Shown here: positions 7,484-10,438 of the stretch, piece after piece | How positions within the stretch are numbered: position 1 is the stretch's first letter | Layout of the letters: the number at the start of each line of letters is the position of its first letter | Source: an uncultured Oscillospiraceae bacterium | Lineage (GTDB): Bacteria > Bacillota > Clostridia > Oscillospirales > Acutalibacteraceae | Length of the DNA stretch: 10,438 nucleotides | Assembly: GCA_900540295.1 (NCBI GenBank) | Contig: UQFM01000065.1 | Coordinates: forward strand, 1 to 10,438 | Reading direction: 5' to 3' | Position numbers and translations under genes: made by a program | Notes under the pieces: generated by a model | Database searches by the model: none | Told to the model about the DNA's origin: nothing | Seen by the model: only the letters and a program-made list of their open reading frames with translations

Positions 7484-7513
7484 ATTATAGACGATTCCGT
7501 TTTGAAAAGCAAC
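7484..7513 (-). promoter_or_regulatory. Promoter of pckG
   Basis: TATAAT (7484-7489) with TTGCTT (7508-7513) 18 bp upstream. The expected start is near 7477, which gives a leader of about 95 nt. A TTGACA further upstream has no -10 at a workable distance. Confidence 0.6.
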
Positions 7514-7599
7514 ATTGAAAATGTGAATTTTTTGTCAATTTTCGTATTCTTTTTGATTCACAATGACGAATCAGCTCTTTTTTCCATACAAAAAAGGCT

Positions 7600-8622
7600 T
7601 TATTCTTGTTCATTTTCCGCAATCGGCATGCTTGCACACGCATTTAGGGACATTCCCGCACGTTTGCCTGCCGAAAACTCGTAAAACCCCTGTGCGCCGA
7701 CCATAGCCGCGTTGTCTCCGCATAAAGACAGCTCGGGAAGATATAATTGAACCTGCCGCCGTTTTGCAAGATTGAACATGCGTTCACGCAAAACGGAGTT
7801 TGCACTCACGCCGCCCGCCAAAACGAGTTTCTGCGTTTCGGGATATTGTTCCAACGCCTTTTCCGTGTTTCGTTCCAGCGCATCCACCACAGCAGACAGA
7901 AAGGATGCGCCGAGGTCTTTCACTTCTATAGATTCCCCGCGCTGTTCTGCATTATGTATCGTGTTGAGCACCGATGTTTTCAAGCCCGAAAAGCTGAAAT
8001 CCAGCGGTGCGCCGTCTACATGCGGATGCGGAAAAGCAAAAGCGGATTTGTCGCCGTCTTTGGCAATTTTATCCAAATTTACACCACCGGGATACGGCAA
8101 GCCCATTGCCCGCGCCGCCTTGTCGAGCGCCTCGCCTGCCGCGTCATCCCGCGTTCTGCCGACAATTTCAAAATCGGTATATCCGCGCACATGGACAAGC
8201 AAGGTATTGCCGCCCGATACCACCAAGCACAGAAACGGCGGTTCCAAATCGAAATGCGTAATATAATTCGCCGCAATGTGCGAACGCAGATGGTGTACAG
8301 GCACAAGCGGCTTTCCGCTCGCAAGCGACAGGCCTTTTGCATAATTTACGCCGACAAGCAGTGCGCCGATAAGCCCGGGCGCATAGGTCACGGCAATTGC
8401 GTCAATTTCCGCAAGCGTTACACCCGCCTGCGCAAGTGCTTCGGCGGTCACACCCGAAATCGCCTCTGTGTGCATGCGGGAAGCGATTTCCGGCACAACC
8501 CCTCCGAATATTTTATGCTGTTCAATCTGCGTTGCCACTACGGAGGAAAGCACACGCCGTCCGTTTTCCACCACGGCAGCCGCGGTTTCATCGCAGGAGC
8601 TTTCCAAAGCCAATATTTTCAT
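7600..8622 (-). CDS. tsaD: tRNA threonylcarbamoyladenosine transferase subunit TsaD
   Basis: 340 residues from ATG 8622, typical for the Kae1/TsaD/YgjD family. With TsaB and TsaE it transfers the threonylcarbamoyl group to A37 of ANN-decoding tRNAs. Visible signatures are the N-terminal LALESSCDETAAAVV, HKIFGGVVPEIASRMHTE (36-53), the metal ligands H111 and H115 in HLRSH, SGGNT (137-141), DDAAGEALDKAAR, PYPGG, the nucleotide-site DFSFSGLKT, LAGGVSANS and the C-terminal CGDNAAM with the third metal ligand Asp. A TTG 24 bases upstream (8646) extends the frame, but the family begins at MKIL and the promoter leaves little room. It is not next to tsaB or tsaE here. No clear terminator separates it from pckG. 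Confidence 0.97.
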   Translation of the reverse strand: MKILALESSCDETAAAVVENGRRVLSSVVATQIEQHKIFGGVVPEIASRMHTEAISGVTAEALAQAGVTLAEIDAIAVTYAPGLIGALLVGVNYAKGLSLASGKPLVPVHHLRSHIAANYITHFDLEPPFLCLVVSGGNTLLVHVRGYTDFEIVGRTRDDAAGEALDKAARAMGLPYPGGVNLDKIAKDGDKSAFAFPHPHVDGAPLDFSFSGLKTSVLNTIHNAEQRGESIEVKDLGASFLSAVVDALERNTEKALEQYPETQKLVLAGGVSANSVLRERMFNLAKRRQVQLYLPELSLCGDNAAMVGAQGFYEFSAGKRAGMSLNACASMPIAENEQE

Positions 8623-8656
8623 ACGGTCACATCCGTTCAAAATCAAAATCTTTTAT

Positions 8657-8665
8657 AGTATAGCA
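8657..8665 (-). promoter_or_regulatory. Extended -10 promoter of tsaD
   Basis: TG-C-TATACT read on the minus strand, with the hexamer at 8657-8662 and no good -35. Expected start near 8650 and a leader of about 28 nt to ATG 8622, which argues against the TTG at 8646 as start. Confidence 0.5.
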
Positions 8666-8708
8666 TATATGATGACATTTTTCTATCCTGATTGTGCATT
8701 TTTGCGAA

Positions 8709-8737
8709 TTGACTTTGCAGGTGTTTTCCGATACCAT
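8709..8737 (+). promoter_or_regulatory. Candidate promoter of the GH16 gene
   Basis: TTGACT (8709-8714, 5 of 6), 17-bp spacer, TACCAT (8732-8737, 4 of 6). It is back-to-back with the tsaD promoter in a 158-bp divergent region. TATATA at 8737-8742 is an alternative -10 but would give a 22-bp spacer. Confidence 0.4.
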
Positions 8738-8780
8738 ATATACAGCATTATTTTATCGTTTTGTACACGGAGGAGAAAGC

Positions 8781-9836
8781 ATGAAACGTACAGTAGGGTT
8801 AATTATCGGCATTGTTTTGGCGGTACTCGGCATTGTGGGCATAGTTGTGCTGTGTCTCAGTTTAAGAGCGCCGAAAAATGACGAAAGCTGGAAAAACAAA
8901 GGCTTTGATTTGTCCCTGCCCGTTTTAGACGAAAACGGCTGGTATATGGTATTTGAGGACGATTTCGAGGGCGACGCCTTAAACCAAAATATTCGTTTCG
9001 GCGAACGGTTCACGGGTTCAAAGGAGATTTGGACGACCTCGCCGCATGCGATTCGCTGGAAATCCGACGATGAAAAATCCCCTGACCAAGGCTGTTGGTG
9101 GTGTCCGAATCTGGTGGAGGTAAAGGACGGCAACGCCGTTATTCACGCCCGCTATGAGGACAGTCACGAATGTGACGGCGACTGCCCCGCGACGGGACGG
9201 TTCACAGGCGGTATTGAAACACGCCGCATCGCAGGAGATAACAACAATAACAAAGGCTCACAGGATGAGTTGCTGTTCGCACAGGCATTCGGCTATTTTG
9301 AGGTGCGTGCAAAGCTGCCGCAGGCAGACGGACTTTGGTCGGCATTTTGGCTGCAATCCTCTAACCAGCGGAAAGTCTCCGGCGAGGGCGTAGACGGCAC
9401 GGAAATTGACGTATTTGAAAGTGCATTCCGTAAAAACCGCCACAGCCGTATGGGGCATGCGCTTTTGTGGAACGGTTACGGGGAATTCGCAAAGTCGGAT
9501 ACTATTATCAATACGCTTTCGCAGGATTTATACGACGGCTACCACACCTACGCGCTCAAGTGGACGCCCGAATACTATGTATTCTATATTGACGGTGAGC
9601 CGACATGGGCAACGATGGGCGGCGGTGTTTCGCAGGTCAAAGAATTTTTGAGGTTAACCGTGGAAATCGACGCGGGCGACGGCTGGGGACCGCACGGACA
9701 GAAAATCGGGCAGTTCGACCACGCGGGCGACAGCGAATTCTTGATTGATTACATCAAGGTTTGGCAAAATGAAAACTACGAGCAATACATCATTGACGAC
9801 AGCAAATTCCCGGGCGGACCGGATATGAAAAACTAA
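8781..9836 (+). CDS. Membrane-anchored GH16 beta-glucanase/laminarinase-like enzyme
   Basis: 351 residues from ATG 8781, set by GGAGGAG at 8769-8775; an earlier in-frame ATG at 8694 has no ribosome binding site and lies upstream of the likely promoter. A hydrophobic helix (about 5-27) serves as signal anchor. The Cys at 25 is preceded by Leu, so a lipobox is not supported. The GH16 jelly-roll follows: WYMVFEDDFEGDALN (54-68), FGYFEVRAKLP (170-180), LWSAFWLQ (185-192) and the catalytic signature EIDVFE (E208 nucleophile, D210, E213 acid/base). The extra residue in this motif is the laminarinase/agarase type rather than the lichenase type. It ends with YHTYALKWTPEYYVFYIDG and a strand at FLIDYIKVW. 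It probably hydrolyses beta-1,3 or mixed-linkage glucans outside the cell; the substrate is uncertain. Four Cys at 105, 108, 131 and 135 are notable. Confidence 0.92.
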   Translation: MKRTVGLIIGIVLAVLGIVGIVVLCLSLRAPKNDESWKNKGFDLSLPVLDENGWYMVFEDDFEGDALNQNIRFGERFTGSKEIWTTSPHAIRWKSDDEKSPDQGCWWCPNLVEVKDGNAVIHARYEDSHECDGDCPATGRFTGGIETRRIAGDNNNNKGSQDELLFAQAFGYFEVRAKLPQADGLWSAFWLQSSNQRKVSGEGVDGTEIDVFESAFRKNRHSRMGHALLWNGYGEFAKSDTIINTLSQDLYDGYHTYALKWTPEYYVFYIDGEPTWATMGGGVSQVKEFLRLTVEIDAGDGWGPHGQKIGQFDHAGDSEFLIDYIKVWQNENYEQYIIDDSKFPGGPDMKN

Positions 9837-9841
9837 TCGGT

Positions 9842-9877
9842 AAAGACAGGGGCGAGTGAAAATCTCCCCTGTCTTTT
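9842..9877 (+). terminator. Rho-independent terminator of the GH16 gene
   Basis: AAAGACAGGGG (9842-9852) pairs with CCCCTGTCTTT (9866-9876), ending in TTTT, five bases after the GH16 stop. The complement also starts with AAA, so it may work weakly from the other side. Confidence 0.88.
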
Positions 9878-9879
9878 AT

Positions 9880-9983
9880 GATTTGTTTGTTATGCTAAGC
9901 GAAGGAGCGCACAGGCGCACAACAGGGTTTTGCAAAATCCGGCTCTGCTCAGGTCACCGAGTCTTCGCCCCTACGGGATGGTG
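9880..9983. repeat. Degenerate second copy of the 5342-5428 repeat
   Basis: It shares with 5342-5428, in the same order, GATTTGT at the left end, TTTTGCAAA in the middle, a CT-CTGCTC/CTGCGCTC block, and CGCCCCTACGGGAT-GTG at the right end. The internal stem GGGCGGATG/CATCCGCCC is replaced by other sequence. It lies just behind the GH16 terminator. No gene is seen between 9837 and 10076. Confidence 0.6.
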
Positions 9984-10017
9984 TAAAAATTCGCCTTTTC
10001 ACATTCATGCTTAAACA

Positions 10018-10054
10018 GCAAAAAAACGCTTCACAGGTATTCCCGTGAAGCGTT
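10018..10054 (-). terminator. Rho-independent terminator of the right-end minus-strand unit
   Basis: AACGCTTCAC (10025-10034) pairs with GTGAAGCGTT (10045-10054), a 10-bp stem with extra GG/CC pairs inside the loop. On the minus strand the stem runs into a T6 run (complement of 10021-10026, shared with the stem base). There is no T-tract on the plus strand. It therefore ends transcription coming from the right edge. Confidence 0.85.
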
Positions 10055-10076
10055 CATCTTTTCATTTTCATATTAT

Positions 10077-10242
10077 TCACTTTTTATCTATTTTGCTGTC
10101 CGTTGCGGCAACGGGGAACGAAAATCGTTTTATCTCTGTCGCATTTTGCAAACTGTAACGGAACATTTTTTTAATTTGTTTCTTACGGTAAACTTCTGAC
10201 AAGTATTCAGCCGTCGAATTTACCGCAACGGACAGCGAACCT
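10077..10242 (-). other. Unassigned open frame of about 54 codons without a clear start
   Basis: After a TAA at about 10243-10245 this frame stays open to the TGA at 10077-10079. It reads SLSVAVNSTAEYLSEVYRKK, then QIKKMFRYSLQNATEIKRFS and a short lysine-rich tail. The only ATG starts a 29-codon tail and has no ribosome binding site. The frame is -1 relative to the 17-codon ORF just upstream. It could be the rest of a frameshifted small gene of about 65 codons, or chance. I do not recognise it. Confidence 0.2.
10095..10236. repeat. Perfect 14-bp inverted repeat enclosing 114 bp
   Basis: GCTGTCCGTTGCGG (10095-10108) and its exact complement CCGCAACGGACAGC (10223-10236). In the minus-strand transcript the first arm is the end of the 17-codon ORF, up to its stop. 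The left arm can alternatively fold on itself (CCGTTG-CGG-CAACGG). No target-site duplication is visible outside the arms, so a MITE origin is not supported. Confidence 0.8.
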
Positions 10243-10273
10243 TATGCTGCGGTTCTTCAGTTAAACAGTACAT
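10220..10273 (-). CDS. Candidate 17-codon small ORF with consensus ribosome binding site
   Basis: ATG at 10273-10271 follows AGGAGG (complement of 10282-10287) with an 8-base gap, the best ribosome binding site in the window. The frame encodes MYCLTEEPQHKVRCPLR and stops at TAA 10220-10222. It lies between an extended -10 promoter about 100 bp upstream and a strong terminator about 165 bp downstream. The last five codons are one arm of a 14-bp long-range stem. Possible readings are a leader peptide whose translation controls RNA folding, a small protein, or the start of a frameshifted gene. No homologue is known to me; the function is unknown. Confidence 0.4.
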   Translation of the reverse strand: MYCLTEEPQHKVRCPLR

Positions 10274-10371
10274 TGGATTCGCCTCCTATCTTTCCATTAA
10301 GAATGTAACAAGGGCTTTTCAGAACGAAATCTCTTTTGAATTTCTTTGGTGTTCTCCCTTTGTTCAACTTT

Positions 10372-10380
10372 ATTATAGCA
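10372..10380 (-). promoter_or_regulatory. Extended -10 promoter at the contig edge
   Basis: TG-C-TATAAT read on the minus strand, with the hexamer at 10372-10377. Expected start near 10365. Any -35 would lie in 10395-10400, which is adapter, so the upstream half of the promoter is missing from the contig. Confidence 0.6.
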
Positions 10381-10391
10381 CGTATTTGTAT

Positions 10392-10438
10392 CTGTCTCTT
10401 ATACACATCTCCGAGCCCACGAGACCGATCAGTATCTC
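10392..10438 (-). other. Illumina Nextera i7 adapter (not genomic)
   Basis: Begins with the mosaic-end complement CTGTCTCTTATACACATCT, then the read-2 adapter, index CGATCAGT (10426-10433) and ATCTC of the P7 arm. It is the exact reverse complement of 4-50. From memory this index is N728 of the Nextera XT v2 set. This is untrimmed read-through, not a transposon end. Confidence 0.98.

Noticed and set aside
7574..7598. CTTTTTT/AAAAAAG hairpin after the tsaD stop as a terminator
   Set aside because: The stem is almost all A-T and no T-tract follows on the minus strand; read-through into pckG cannot be excluded.
7747..8658. 303-codon open frame on the plus strand, opposite tsaD
   Set aside because: Antisense shadow; the tsaD frame holds all family motifs and the product of this one resembles nothing.
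4..10438. Transposon with 47-bp terminal inverted repeats
   Set aside because: The ends are Nextera adapter with a library index; no transposase gene is present.

Overview
The window reads as a complete short assembly contig from a low-to-mid GC member of the Bacillota (class Clostridia; an Oscillospiraceae-like gut organism is my best guess). I infer this from AGGAGG-type ribosome binding sites, near-consensus vegetative promoters (TTGACA/TATAAT), a YabE-type DUF348/G5/3D cell-wall protein, and short hairpin repeats of kinds I remember from clostridial genomes. Both ends carry the same Illumina Nextera i7 adapter with the same index, in inverted orientation. Positions 1-50 and 10392-10438 are therefore library artefact, and only 51-10391 is genomic.

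Left part (51-2276): two divergent genes whose start codons are 36 bp apart, an OPA-type (organophosphate) MFS transporter on the minus strand and an alkaline-phosphatase-superfamily phosphodiesterase on the plus strand. Both are broken: the transporter has one frameshift, and the phosphodiesterase has an in-frame TAA plus a frameshift. The intact remains of each are clearly recognisable. Together they would have hydrolysed phosphodiesters or phosphomonoesters and imported the organophosphate products. Three lesions fall within about 360 bp, so the pair is either decaying or locally badly assembled.

Middle part (2293-5223): a secreted YabE-like peptidoglycan-remodelling protein on the minus strand. 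It has its own perfect TTGACA-17-TATAAT promoter, a structured leader of about 138 nt and a strong terminator. It is followed by an AT-rich gene-free stretch and a plus-strand RluC/RluD-family pseudouridine synthase. Downstream of the synthase lies a repeat cluster (5227-5428).

Right part (5485-9877): on the minus strand, tsaD (tRNA t6A synthesis) lies upstream of pckG (GTP-dependent PEP carboxykinase), each with its own promoter, and a strong terminator follows pckG. Divergent from tsaD is a membrane-anchored GH16 beta-glucanase/laminarinase-like enzyme with its own terminator. A degenerate copy of the 5342-5428 repeat follows (9880-9983).

Far right (10018-10391): a compact minus-strand transcription unit with no recognised gene. 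It has an extended -10 promoter at the contig edge, a consensus ribosome binding site, a 17-codon ORF, a perfect 14-bp long-range inverted repeat whose first arm covers the end of that ORF, and a strong terminator. This and the YabE leader are the two places most likely to hold something undescribed. No tRNA, rRNA, CRISPR array or phage gene was seen.
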